64,000 bases of DNA from Gracilaria gracilis (lineage: Eukaryota; Rhodophyta; Florideophyceae; Gracilariales; Gracilariaceae): positions 620,001 through 684,000 of the forward strand of contig JARGSG010000001.1 of assembly GCA_030374805.1 (NCBI GenBank), written 5' to 3'. Positions 40,870 to 51,150 of the stretch are shown piece after piece. The translations under genes and the position numbers were made by a program. Under the pieces are notes generated by a model. It was given only the letters and a program-made list of their open reading frames with translations. It was not told the origin of the DNA and did no database searches. The first letter of the stretch is position 1. The number at the start of each line of letters is the position of its first letter.

Positions 40870-43238
40870 GGTGAAGAGTGGAGAGGCGGGTGAAGTGATG
40901 ACAATGAACGACGAACAAGTGTTACTGACAATGGCAGGCAAGTAAGTGAAGCGCTTGAGTAGGTGTTGTAGTGTATGGGGATGCAAATGGGTGCAAATGG
41001 GTGCAAATGAAATGTGTGGGGGGCGGGAGGGGAGGGGAGGGGAGAGAGGGTTTGCTGACTGTGCAGTTACACTACGAGACAAATGAAAATAAGAAAGAAG
41101 TGGGGGCTGCGAGTTGGGTAACGGAAAGGCGGGCAACGTCGCGCGGCCACCGTGGGGGAGGGGGCGGAGCGAGACAGTATGGCGGCTATTTATGTCGGAA
41201 TGGGCGCTGAGCGCGACTCAAAGAGGAACAGCGCGAAGTCGAATCAAGCAGAAAGCGGCGTGTGCGGGGGAGCGTCAAGGCGCGTGATCTCGCGCTGCGC
41301 GCGGAAACTGCACTACAATTGTTTCAAACACACCAAGCCCGAGGCGCACGCGCGGACACTCGCTCGCTCTCGCGACGTGCATGCGCGCAGTTCGCACGGG
41401 TGGCGCGCGCGCGCGCACGTGCAGAGGCTGCCCAATCAGCGGCCGACAGCGGCGGCGCTTCGCGCGCAAGCGGCACGTCCCTCGCGCCGCGGAGATAATG
41501 CCTCAGCATTGCGCCGGGCGCGCCCCGCCGCATGCGCGAGGGCGCCCGCCGCCGCGCGCTGGCTGCCGGCCGCTGACTGCCGATATTTGGCGAGGAGCTG
41601 CGCGTTTCGCCGCGCCGCATTCAGTCGCACATGCGCACCGACCGCCGCCGGCGGCGGAATGCGTCAAGCTGTTGCGCGCGATGGAGGCTGTATGCGCTGC
41701 GCATTGCGCCGCGCGCCGTGTGTTTGAAACGTCGCGCGGCTGCGAAGCGAGTGCGGCGGCGCGCGTGCTCTGCATGCAAGATTCTTGGCGCTTGGCCGGC
41801 TGTGCGCGCGCCAAGTGCGCCGCGCGCATGCACAACATTTGCTGCACGATTCTTATTGGACATGCATTTGTTTGGTGCATTTCCATTCGCTGCATTTCAG
41901 CCACTGGTTTGGCAGCGACTGGTGCGCGACTGCTCGCCGCCGATGCGACGCCGGGGCATCCAAATGATAAATTCACTCATTCCGCCTCTGGCGCTAGCAG
42001 CAGCCCGCACCGTCAGCCTGAGAGTCGCAGCCCTCTTGCTCGTGCCGCTGTAGGAACGCGCTGCCATGTCCCAACGCACGCTCCCGACGTCCTCATGTCA
42101 TACATTCTGCCGCATTTTTGTACCTCACATTACGCTTGGAACTCGCCCTCTCCAACCCCATCTGCACCTGAAAACGCCTTCGTTGCACCTACTGATGTGC
42201 AACAACTGACATGTTATGCTTCGACTTGGTGCTCCCAAGTCTTTCTACCCACAGTGGAAAGTTTCCACTGGAAACGGTACGGAAAGACAACACATAAGCT
42301 GTGACATTTCGTACCATTGTTCCATTGCACAAATGTCAGGAGATGTGCCTTTCTCCACTCTGTGCATTCTGCTTGAGCAAAGTTCTTTGTCCTGAGCCTC
42401 CTTCCAATCCATGTGCGTGCAGCTCACACAGGTTTTAGCCCTCTCTTGAGGCCGCCCACCGCACTGAGCTCGCGCTTTCGACCTGTTCTGCACCATTCTG
42501 TCTCGTAAAGCTTTGCACACACGCAACATAACACACGGCACAGTCTCACCACGTCAACATACATTTCGCTGCTTTCGCAACACCCTCAAGCATGGCTGCT
42601 TTTTTAGGTAAAAATGTCTCGTGCTGCCGCGCGCCGTTTCATGTGTTAGCTCGATACAAGTACTTTCTCCATTCATGTGCTGCTGTGGGGTAACCCTTAC
42701 CCTTGGTAGATAAGGGCCATCAACTAAACTTCTCCCTGTCCACCCCGACGCTGCTCAAAGTATTCCTCATCACTAATTCCTCGTTGTTGTATGAAGCAAT
42801 GAGTCTCTTTTCGTCATCTTTCGACTCTTTTTTCTTCGGACTTCGGCGGCTCATCAGCGAGCAATAGCAGAGAAACGAGATGTCGCTGTATCCGCGCCTT
42901 TTTACAGTGCCTTTGTGTTTATCATTACAGTTTTTTGTAGTACACCTACTGTAATTCTTCATAATTGACAGTCTTGCAATGCAATTGATTTATAGCCATA
43001 TCATTTACGCCGCACACATCAATTTCGTGCATTGCTTCGCACTTTGTGCTCCGCCTTCCAGCTGAGGGAGCGATGCCGCGGAACATACGATTGGCGGATC
43101 AACCACAATCGCAAACTGCGATACCATTTCCCTCGTCCATTTTCGTTTCCATAGCGCGGTGTCATCGTGTTGGCCACCTTATCATAGCGTATCCAACTTG
43201 TGTCAGAGCACCTTTGCTTGAAACTACCCGCCCTTGAG
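40870..43238. other. Intergenic region with a GC-rich island (about 41150-41850)
   Basis: No supported gene is present. From about 41150 to 41850 the DNA is dense in GCGC and CGCG steps (for example GGCGCGCGCGCGCACG near 41402). All six frames stay open by composition, giving spurious Ala/Arg-rich reading frames of up to 307 codons. The island lies upstream of the B-box gene. The rest (41850-43238) is ordinary and AT-richer, without domains, and ends in the PSMB7 promoter. Confidence 0.5.
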
Positions 43239-44224
43239 ATGAACACACCTCAGTCCGCCCGCGGCGGTTTCTGTTTCGAAAATGCCGTCCGCAACTCCAT
43301 TCTTTCTTCCAAGTAAGTTCAACGCGCCGCAAACGCACCGATCTCGCGTGTTTCATCAATTCTGACGTGTCTCCAGAGGCTACAAGCCGCCAACAGCCCG
43401 CAAGACCGGAACAACCATCGCCGGCGTCGTTTTTGAAGGCGGCATAGTTCTCGGCGCCGATACGCGAGCTACTGCAGGTGCTACCGTGTTTGAAAAGAAC
43501 TGCCAGAAGATTCACTATATTGCTGATAATATCATGTGCTGCGGGGCGGGAACAGCTGCCGATACGGAACACACAACTCAACTCATTGCCTCCAAGATTT
43601 GGTTGCATTCGTTGGCTACTCGTCGTAAACCGCGCGTTGCTACCGCGTTGAATATGCTCAAGCACATGCTTTTCAGGTATCAGGGTTATGTTTCAGCTGC
43701 GTTAGTTCTAGGCGGCGTTGATTTTCTTGGCCCTCATTTGTACACTGTGTATCCGCACGGTACGTTTTTGTTCCAGCGTTTCGCGCAAAGTCGTCGAGCC
43801 GATCGCAATCATTTTGTTCCTAACAACCGCTTTATGATGTTTTAATATTGCAGGAAGCACGGATCGTTTGCCATTCGTGTCGATGGGATCAGGATCTTTG
43901 GCTGCAATGGCGGTCTTTGAATCAAAATACAAGGATGGAATGACTGTGGAAGAAGCAAAACAACTTGTGTATGAGGGTATATCTGGTGGTATATTCAACG
44001 ATTTGGGTTCTGGTGGAAACGTTGACCTTTGCATCATTACTGCGGATGGCAAAGAGTTTATTCGCGGCTTTGCTAAAGAAAATGAGAGGAAGTATCGTCG
44101 TCCTGCTGGATATAGCTTCCCGAAGGGTACAACCCCTGTTGTTGCTGGTTCTGTAACGTTTAAGGAACGGTCGAAAGGTTTTGCCCTGCTTACTGAACAG
44201 GATGGAATGGATGTATCAGCATAG
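43239..44224 (+). CDS. PSMB7: 20S proteasome subunit beta-2 (PSMB7-type), three exons
   Basis: The exons are 43239-43312, 43377-43759 and 43854-44224, joined across introns of 64 and 94 bases with GTAAGT...CAG and GTACGT...CAG borders; phases match and the product is 275 residues. A 36-residue propeptide ends at Gly before [11 protein letters not shown], so the catalytic Thr is residue 37. Asp17 (GADTRAT) and Lys33 (NCQKI) of the mature numbering are in place, as is Gly45 ([10 protein letters not shown]), the S1-pocket residue of the trypsin-like beta-2 site. [10 protein letters not shown] and GIFNDLGSG are conserved later blocks. The C-terminal arm is shorter than in animals. It is the only host gene in the window with clear introns. 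Its 3' end faces COG4. Confidence 0.95.
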
Positions 44225-44538
44225 TGAAGGCCGAAAACAGCGAGGATGTTCTCTAGCCAGCCCCGATTTCATCAAGTGCATGTGAGTCAAGCTACTTCTA
44301 TGGGTCTTGGGTAATTGGTTTCAGTTTGGATTTCCATTGTTACCAGGATAAAGAGAGGTCACTTCTACGATGGTATATTTGCTCCCTGCAATGCTCGAGT
44401 GGGCATGGCGGTTGTAGTCGGGTAGCCACAGGCTTCTACGTACATTTTATCCTGACACGTCTCCTATGGAATGAGAGTTATGTATTACATGCATTGGAAC
44501 TCTTGTCCAATTGTTTGTTACCGTTCATTGCGGTATTT
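44225..44538. other. Convergent 3' region between PSMB7 and COG4
   Basis: A 314-base spacer between two stop codons on opposite strands. No gene is present. Confidence 0.6.
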
Positions 44539-46863
44539 CTAAAGCTTCAACGACTTAATCGCATCTTTGTTGAAATCCGACCGTAATGACAGTGCTCGTC
44601 TAACTTCGCCAGCTGTTAATCTCCAAGTCATACCACCCGCGTTAGGTCCCCAAACATCGTATATTTCGGCAGGTCGTTCAAGATTGACCAGCATAGCTAG
44701 CTGCGATAGTCTTCCAAACACGTCCCTAACAGTACTCCGCCGGCTCTTGTTCGAAAAGTATGCTGAGATTGCTCTCACATCTCTGTCTGCTCGCAAACCA
44801 CCAAACGCCGTAAACGCCTTTGTCATACTTGCACCTACAATGGCGGGAAGGAAAACGATTGCCTCCACTTGTTGCGCATACCACTCGGCTACCTGCCGCA
44901 CAAGCGCGTCCCAGTTTGTTTCCGTGAGACGCTTCTCAAGGGAAGAGCTCAAAACTTTGCTCTCTATCTGATTTGCAACCTCACGTGAAAATGATGGAGT
45001 TGCATCAGAGTCGAGTGAATACTGCGCCTCGGTAACCATATACGAGGTTTCCTTCAACGAGTTCTGCACTAGAGCAGTTACTCTGTCCAATAGAACCGAA
45101 GCTAGTTTGGCAACCCCCTGTTCTGATGCCTGCGAGAGCGTTCGAGAAGCGTCGTTTATGTTTGTCAGGGGGGCAACCACTAGAGTCCTATCGTCGGATG
45201 AAAGCTTCGCCGAAGCGTGAACTGCCTTCTCAACGTTACTGCGAAGTCGACTTGCATAGCTCGCGGAAACTGAAGTGTTGTTGAGTGCAACGAAAAAGTC
45301 ATACTTCGCAACGTCGGTATTGCTGGAAGACATATCGCTTCCTCCTGGGATGGTGATGTTTGCTTTTGCCAGTTCTGTGAGGTATGATACAGTCAATGCC
45401 GCTGCCGGTAAAGCAGAAGTTGCACCTGCACCGCCAAAAAGCTTTTCAAGGGCTGCTTCAGTTTCCCGAAGCCGCCGTCTCATGTAAGGAATCAGATCGT
45501 TCATGAGGCAGAGGCTGACCTGATTAAGCACCAAACGCAATACTTCAGGATCTGTGTCGCCATACGCGAAAGCTCGTTGGAAACACTTTTGCAAGACGAA
45601 GAAAAAGTCATCAACAGCGGTTGAAGTCTCAGCGTCCTCACCGTTGCTTTCGTCAATCTTGATCGCCAATCTTGCGTTTTCTCTCATGAAGTAGGATTCA
45701 ATTGTATTGTAGAATCCGGCCAGATCCCGTTTTCTCTTAAACAGCCCGGACTTCTCTAGCATCTTTTCGATTTTGCGATAATCAGTTGCTGAATCATCAT
45801 CTGTCTGCCCAGTGTTTCCGTCTGGAACGGTTGGCAGCCGTTTACCAACTAAAAAGTCGATATATCCCGCAATCCTTTGGCTCATCAATGTAAGTTCGTT
45901 TAGAAGACCATCCAACTCTCTTGCATTTGTCGTTTCGGAACGTAATGCACGAATGACTTCATCCATACGCTTAGCTTCTTCATACCGATCGAGAATACGG
46001 TTCAAGCTCGAGTCGCATTGCTCCTGAAGCCCTTCAAGAATAAACGAGACCGAAGAGGCCCCAAATAAGGTTGAAAGACTAGGCCTTCCGTCGTGTACGA
46101 TGGCCGCAACGCTTTCAAACAGGCGAGCCAGAGCAACTATATGCGGTTCATCAGCCCCAACGCCTTCAGCTTTAGAAGCAAGCAATAGTTCCCGGACATC
46201 AGTATCGCTCTCGCGCGCGAGACGTGTCTTCAGATGCTCGCAAAGCTTGGTCAACCCTTCATCTGCCAAACCAATAGGTACGAAAAGTTGTACAGCGCTT
46301 ATAGCATCTTCCGTAGAAAGTTCTGATTTTAGTTTCTCTTCAGCAGCGCTACGAACCTTCCGAGATAACTCCGCACGTGATTGCTCGATTTGTGAAACGG
46401 CAGTGGCAGACGCTGAGTCTGCTCGAATTGTGTCGCCCAAGGTCAGGTATGTCTCTACATGACGAGCAGCACTTGCAAGATCGTCCGCACTCAAACTTGT
46501 TTTGGCCCCTTCAGCACAGACTCTTAAAGTTAGTATATCATCAGCCCAAGACAAAGCCCCATTCGCTCGAGACAGCAGCACGTCAAGTTTACGAATATCT
46601 GAGCATGCTGAATCCGATTTTCGCACTGCAGATTCGAGAAGAGAAGCAAGTTCTTGTGTTTCTTTTGATACTGCGGTTGAGAAGTTTGCAGCAGTTTCCA
46701 AAATCTGCGCTCTCTCGCCAGCTCTCTGAGCTGAGTGGGCAAGCTGTTCATCAAGAGCAGCCTCCGTTTGCTCCGATGATATTATTGCATCCTGCAATGC
46801 CTGGGTTATAGACGAAAGCGTTGCGAGAGAAGTGATCGGAGCGTCTTGTGCTGGCGCCGGCAT
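44539..46863 (-). CDS. COG4: Conserved oligomeric Golgi complex subunit 4
   Basis: The 774-residue single-exon protein starts at the ATG at 46863. The N-terminal third is helical and coiled-coil-like (SEQTEAALDEQLAHSAQRAG). It is followed by the COG4 signature SRANGALSWADDILTLRVCA and the ETYLTLGDTI repeat region. The middle contains KIEKMLEKSGLFKRKRDLAG and MRENARLAIKIDE, characteristic of the family. The C-terminus ends with VFGRLSQLAMLVNLERPAEI, a WGPNAGGMTWRLTAGEVRR block and a final SDFNKDAIKSLKL, as in animal and plant COG4. Length is as usual. COG4 is a lobe A subunit of the tether that acts in retrograde traffic within the Golgi and binds syntaxin/Sly1. Confidence 0.95.
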   Translation of the reverse strand: MPAPAQDAPITSLATLSSITQALQDAIISSEQTEAALDEQLAHSAQRAGERAQILETAANFSTAVSKETQELASLLESAVRKSDSACSDIRKLDVLLSRANGALSWADDILTLRVCAEGAKTSLSADDLASAARHVETYLTLGDTIRADSASATAVSQIEQSRAELSRKVRSAAEEKLKSELSTEDAISAVQLFVPIGLADEGLTKLCEHLKTRLARESDTDVRELLLASKAEGVGADEPHIVALARLFESVAAIVHDGRPSLSTLFGASSVSFILEGLQEQCDSSLNRILDRYEEAKRMDEVIRALRSETTNARELDGLLNELTLMSQRIAGYIDFLVGKRLPTVPDGNTGQTDDDSATDYRKIEKMLEKSGLFKRKRDLAGFYNTIESYFMRENARLAIKIDESNGEDAETSTAVDDFFFVLQKCFQRAFAYGDTDPEVLRLVLNQVSLCLMNDLIPYMRRRLRETEAALEKLFGGAGATSALPAAALTVSYLTELAKANITIPGGSDMSSSNTDVAKYDFFVALNNTSVSASYASRLRSNVEKAVHASAKLSSDDRTLVVAPLTNINDASRTLSQASEQGVAKLASVLLDRVTALVQNSLKETSYMVTEAQYSLDSDATPSFSREVANQIESKVLSSSLEKRLTETNWDALVRQVAEWYAQQVEAIVFLPAIVGASMTKAFTAFGGLRADRDVRAISAYFSNKSRRSTVRDVFGRLSQLAMLVNLERPAEIYDVWGPNAGGMTWRLTAGEVRRALSLRSDFNKDAIKSLKL

Positions 46864-47280
46864 GTCGCCGATGTGAGCAATGTGGTTCAGTGGACCTACG
46901 GCAGACTGTCAAAGTCTGACACTTTGATGTCCACTTTTTCCTTCGAAATGGTGCGCATGCAGGTCTCGACTCGAGATGGCCCAAAAAAGGACTTCGATCT
47001 GATCCGAAATTTGGCTTATCGCATCATCTCTGTTGCCATTGCAGCGGTAAGATTGGGTGGCTCCTGAAAACATATTTTGTGCGCAACACAGTTTGTGAAC
47101 TTTACAGTAAAAAGGGATCACATCGCACTATGTCTGCTCCTGAAATCACCTGTAACAAAATGGGCTAGTATAGTGTTTTATTGTCGTGCTGGTCCACTGC
47201 AGCACCTTCAGGAAGCCATCAGCACGTACCACGATTTCATCCGAACCACATCTCCACCCAGGACATAGTGCGCAACTGTT
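46864..47280. other. Upstream region of COG4 and left flank of the Harbinger relic
   Basis: No gene is present. The right half (from about 47078) probably belongs to the transposon, since TGTGCGCAACACAG at 47078 is mirrored near 49609. Confidence 0.4.
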
Positions 47281-48447
47281 ATGGGTAACCCGTCCCTTTT
47301 ACTCCTTATAGCTATTCAACGACAGACAGAATCACGGCGCTTGCCATTCAAGCAGAAACTGACATTAAAAGGACGTCGACGTCGCGATCGTCGAATTCCA
47401 AGAGTTTCCCTTCGTCACCCATCGCAATCGCCATTTTCATATCTGTTTTTATCAGGAAACGATCAAGCTCTTATCACTCTAACAGGTTTTGACTTTTCCA
47501 GTTTCCATTATCTACATTCATCGTTTTCCCAATACTACAATCGTTATTCTCCGTATTCAAAAGATGGATACATAAAACGACTACCTATTACAAACAAAAA
47601 ACGAGGAAGACCACGTTTGATGTCTTCGGAACATTGCTTAGGTTTGGTCCTCACTCATGGAAGAACTAGAGGTTCAGAAATGGTTCTGTGTCTTTTGTTT
47701 GGAATAACTGCTTCCGTTTGTTCCTTGTTTGTTCGATTCGGGCGCCGGATACTTCTCAAGACTTTGTGTAAGGACAGAAAGTCAAGGATTGAAATGCCCA
47801 GTGCGCAAGAGATTGCTACGTTTAAACAAGCGATTTCAACTCGCCATTCTATGCTGGAAGATGTATACTGCGTTGCCGATGGTTTGAAAATATACCTACA
47901 GCAGTCTGGAGATTGTGTGATTCAAAGCATGTTCTATAATGGATGGCAGCATGACCACTATGTGGGAAATGTGTTTGTTTTTGCCCCTAATGGTGTCATA
48001 ATTGCGTGTGCTATAAACGCCCCTGGGTCGATGCACGATTCTACAGTTGCAGACTGGGGTGGTGTCTACAATAAGCTACAGAGCATCTTTACCTTATGTG
48101 GTGGCCGCTGTGTTGTTGATGCTGCATTCTCTAAAGGAGATTTTCCTTTTCTGATAAAGTCCTCGCAAGACCCCTTGCTCTCCAGTCATGGCGATTCACA
48201 GGCTTTTTCTATACTTCGGCAGGCTACGTCTGTAAGGCAGGCCTCCGAATGGGGGGCATGCGAGCGTTAAAGAGCTCCCTTTCCAAGGCTCCATGATCGT
48301 ATAATTTATGAGGAGAATGGAGAGCGAAAGATATTCTTACTTTCAACTGTACTTCTGTTCAACTTAAGGACAAGGCTCGTTGGGATCAACCAAATACTGA
48401 ACACGTTTATGCCAGAGCTTAGCAGAGAAGCAAACTGCTTTTTGTGA
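47281..48447 (+). pseudogene. Harbinger-type (DDE_Tnp_4) transposase, frameshifted
   Basis: Open from the ATG at 47281 for 329 codons to TAA at 48268; similarity continues to TGA 48445-48447. The catalytic triad context is recognisable: VADGLKIYLQQSGD (first Asp), NAPGSMHDSTVADWGGVY (second Asp) and, after VVDAAFSKGDFPFL, QASEWG (Glu). The phrases FDFSSFHYL, SEHCLGLVLTHGRTRGS and NGWQHDHYVGNVFVFAPNG are typical of the HARBI1/PIF family. Just after EWG the G run at 48250-48256 appears to have two extra bases and the next C run one extra, so about ten residues are read out of frame, including the stop, before IIYEENGERKIFLLST restores the family pattern. Without these indels it would be about 388 residues. 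It nicks and transfers the transposon ends, with the Myb-like partner. Confidence 0.8.
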
Positions 48448-48560
48448 GAATTCTTGTAACGTTCGAAGTCCAGTTTTACTCATACGCTTTGCAAACGTTA
48501 CCGCAAGTAAATCTATCTAATGTAGTTCAATACATGTTCGAATCAGGAAAGCCACCTCCA

Positions 48561-49483
48561 TCAATCCCCTTCGCCGCGTGGTTCCAGACTGTTGGAGTTA
48601 CTCTGCTTCCCTCCGAAAGCCATCACCATGAGCATTTGCATAAAGCGCTCTTGTCGCTTGTTGTCTTCAATTCGTCGGTTCGCGTTCATCCGCTCTGTCC
48701 TCCTCACGTTTCCTCCGTTCCTCCTCGCGGCGCGCCCTCTCCTCGTCACGGTCTAGAGCCCTGCGTTCGTTCTCCTCGGCCCTTCTCTTTTGGCCCTCCA
48801 AAAGACTCATTTTGTACATTTCCATCAGGCTGTCACTTTGACTTTCGCCTTGGGCATTGCGCTTCCTTACCAGGGGTCGGGGCGAAATGCCGCTTCGATC
48901 TGGGAGGGAGGGCGTACGACTTGGGGGCAACACCGCACATGGACGCAGGCACATGGGAACGTGGAACATCGCCATCCACTGCAGCATTTTCGTCTGTCTC
49001 CTTTGCTTCCGGCTCTTCTTCCTTGTCCTCAAAACATTCGTTCACAATCTCCTCACCATCCTCACCATCTCCGAGATCAATGCGTTCTGTGATCATTCCG
49101 CGGATATGTTTGGCTCGCTTTACATCTGATGGAATGCATGGGTCACCTGTTGGGACGCTCTTCCTGTACAGGCCAGCGAATTTACGTTTCAGTGAGTCAA
49201 TCGTGCGATCGTTCTCAGGGTATCTTGCCTGGTGTGCCTTCTGTACCACAGTCCACTCATCCCGTGCCACCGGTAAGTGCTCCTCCAAGATATCCAGAAA
49301 GCTATCCACTTCTCCTTGTGTAAATCCGCTACCTCTGCCCCCTGTAGATGGCTGGTTGCCGCCGTTCTTGGGCTTCTGTTGTCGCTTCTTTTTGGTGATT
49401 GTTTGTGAAAGTCTCGAGTCTTGCCGTGGGTCGGTAGGTTCAGTACTGGTGTTCATTACTCCGTCCTCTTTGTTAGAGGCCAT
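48561..49483 (-). pseudogene. Myb/SANT-like (DUF6818-type) partner protein of the Harbinger element, frameshifted
   Basis: From the ATG at 49483, 216 codons are open. After a disordered Thr/Lys/Gln-rich N-terminus comes FTQGEVDSFLDILEEHLPV, then DEWTVVQKAHQARYP and SLKRKFAGLYRKSVPTGDP, the pattern of the Myb/SANT-like DUF6818 domain that accompanies Harbinger-type elements. An acidic region follows (EEIVNECFEDKEEEPEAKET). The frame then shifts near 48870. A second phase carries DSLMEMYKMSLLEGQKRRAE and a long Glu/Arg helix, and a third phase from about 48700 carries NKRQERFMQMLMVMAFGG. Two indels therefore split a protein of roughly 300 residues. The partner would bind DNA and bring the transposase to the nucleus. 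Confidence 0.75.
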
Positions 49484-49609
49484 TCCTTTTCGCGACTGCA
49501 GTGTTTAAATCCCACCGTTATGCAGATGTAGCCGTTCGCTATCAGCGACAGTACCGTTTTCGCAAGCCCTTTTGTAAGCTACAGTTTTCTAGCTGTGTTT
49601 GTCGCACAG

Positions 49610-50460
49610 TTTGATAAAGGAGTAGCCTTGCCGATCGGAGTGCTGACGCGCAATGCTAATGTAGACAGTCGAAGTTCACCTGGAACAACCGCTGCGGTAC
49701 AGCTGCCGCGGTGCGTGCGCTGCAGAGAATCGGCGTCGGTAGGGCAGCAGCGATGGGGCGACGGTGGCAGGTAGAGCTGATACGGCGACGGTGGCTTTTT
49801 TGCGATGTGAAAGCCAGGTACGGCGGCTTTGGGTGCGTGGCAGTGGAGCGGCGGCGCTGGGGTGCGCAACAATGCGGCGGCGGCTGTCGGAGCGATGCGA
49901 TGCGGCTTCGTTGGGTGCGCTGTGAAGAAATAGGGGTCGTAGGAAAGGTGCGATGCGGCGACGATGGCCTTAGCTGCAATGTGAGAACTTCACTGCGGCT
50001 TTGTTGGGTCTATGGTGGTGCCACGGTGGCGGTGCCTGCGCTGCGGGAAGGTGTCGGCCGTGGGAGGGTTGCGATGCGGCGACGGTGCGATGTGAGCGCT
50101 GTTGTGCCGCGATGATGGGCGCCCGATGGCACGGCGGCAGCAATGGGACTGCGGCGGTGCGGCGACGGCGGTTGGAGCGCTGTGATGCAGCACCGCTGCA
50201 GTACGACTGTGCGGCAGCGGTTCGTGCGGTGCTCTAAGGCGGTGGCTGTAGGAAGGCGGTAAGTTGGCGACGGTGAATCGTGTGGCGATATAACCGCGGT
50301 TCGGATGATGTGGTGCGGCAGTGGTGGCGGCCCTGCGGCGTGGTGGCTGTGAGTGCCTGACGAGGCGGCGTCAACGGTGGGTGCGCAGCGATTCGACGGT
50401 GGCGGTGGGTGCGCTGAGATCGTCGGAGGTGGGATCTCGGGTTTAGGGGGACTCGAATGC
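49610..50460. repeat. GC-rich degenerate repeat region
   Basis: From about 49690 to 50450 the plus strand is built of variants of GCGATGCGGCGACGGTGGC and related GGCGGTG steps without exact periodicity. All frames are open by composition, which yields spurious Pro/Ser/His-rich frames on the minus strand. I see no gene. Confidence 0.5.
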
Positions 50461-51150
50461 CGCAAACGCGATCGTCGTCGCGAATCGTGGTGATCGCAAC
50501 AGAGGGAGGCGGTAAGCACAGAAAAGCTGATTTGTGTGTGTACACAAACAACCTCGCTCGAGGTGGAGGCTGCTCCAAAAACACAAATTGTGTACGCACA
50601 TTTCATGAATCCTGTAGGCACAAATCACAAAATGTGCGTACACATTTGGATATTTGTGTTTTCAGGAGTCACCCATTGACGTGATTCGGGCCGATTTGTG
50701 AATCACCCGTGGGCTAAAGTCGCCGCAGCGAAGGTATTCAAGGGGCGTATCTCGGACGCACTGTCGAGTGACCGACGCTTCGCGCTTGGAATGAAGATCG
50801 CAAGGACAGACGCTGCTGCTGATTCAGGCTGCGAGCACCCCGTTTCTGGTCACAATACGGCGTTTGACCAATATTCTGCTTCAGGACGGAGCCGGCCGGC
50901 TGTATGAACAAGAAGCAGAGCACGAACGAGCACGGAAGACACCGATTGTGCAATGCTATACATTTGTAGGAATAGGCTACAGAATTTCGTTGAATTACCA
51001 GTATTGGAGGCCTTGCGAAGTCGGACGACATTCTCATTGGCAAGTTGTAACCCCCAAATCTATTGTCTTTGAGGAATGCGATAGGCTTTATTAGTGTGAA
51101 GCCGTTCCTTTATTGAGCGTTACTGGAATTGGTCTCTAGTGAAAACCGTA
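50461..51150. other. Upstream region of the PPR-like gene with a hairpin
   Basis: There is no gene. It holds a 15-bp perfect inverted repeat (50589-50603 and 50630-50644) and the palindrome TTTGTGTGTGTACACAAA near 50530. The gene start at 51151 follows. Confidence 0.5.
50589..50644. repeat. Inverted repeat, 15-bp arms, 26-base loop
   Basis: TGTGTACGCACATTT at 50589-50603 is the exact complement of 50630-50644. The flanks (ACACAAAT before, ATTTGTGT after) extend the symmetry with gaps. Confidence 0.75.

Larger units (their letters stand above)
47078..49609. mobile_element. PIF/Harbinger DNA transposon, decayed, with two convergent genes
   Basis: A DDE_Tnp_4-type transposase (47281-48447, +) and a Myb/SANT-like partner (48561-49483, -) lie tail to tail, the usual two-gene plan of PIF/Harbinger elements. 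The suggested ends are an imperfect inverted repeat: TGTGCGCAACACAG at 47078 against the complement of CTGTGTTTGTCGCACA ending at 49608, continuing with AACT and AAAAGGG blocks. No clear 3-bp target duplication was found, so the ends are tentative. Both genes carry frameshifts. Confidence 0.6.

Noticed and set aside
40870-41136. Upstream extension of the B-box protein by 89 residues
   Set aside because: The extension is Pro/Ser/His-rich and unlike the family. The ATG at 40869 directly precedes the first zinc ligands, as in relatives.
41381-42304. 307-codon plus-strand frame in the GC-rich island
   Set aside because: Ala/Arg-rich low complexity, all six frames open in the first half, and no domain or start context.
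42720-42962. 80-codon minus-strand frame rich in Lys and Ser
   Set aside because: Short, with no domain, in AT-rich intergenic DNA. No support beyond openness.
50010-50621. 203-codon minus-strand frame in the GC-rich repeat
   Set aside because: Its His/Pro/Ser/Thr-rich composition mirrors the GGTGGCG-type repeat; no family is recognised.
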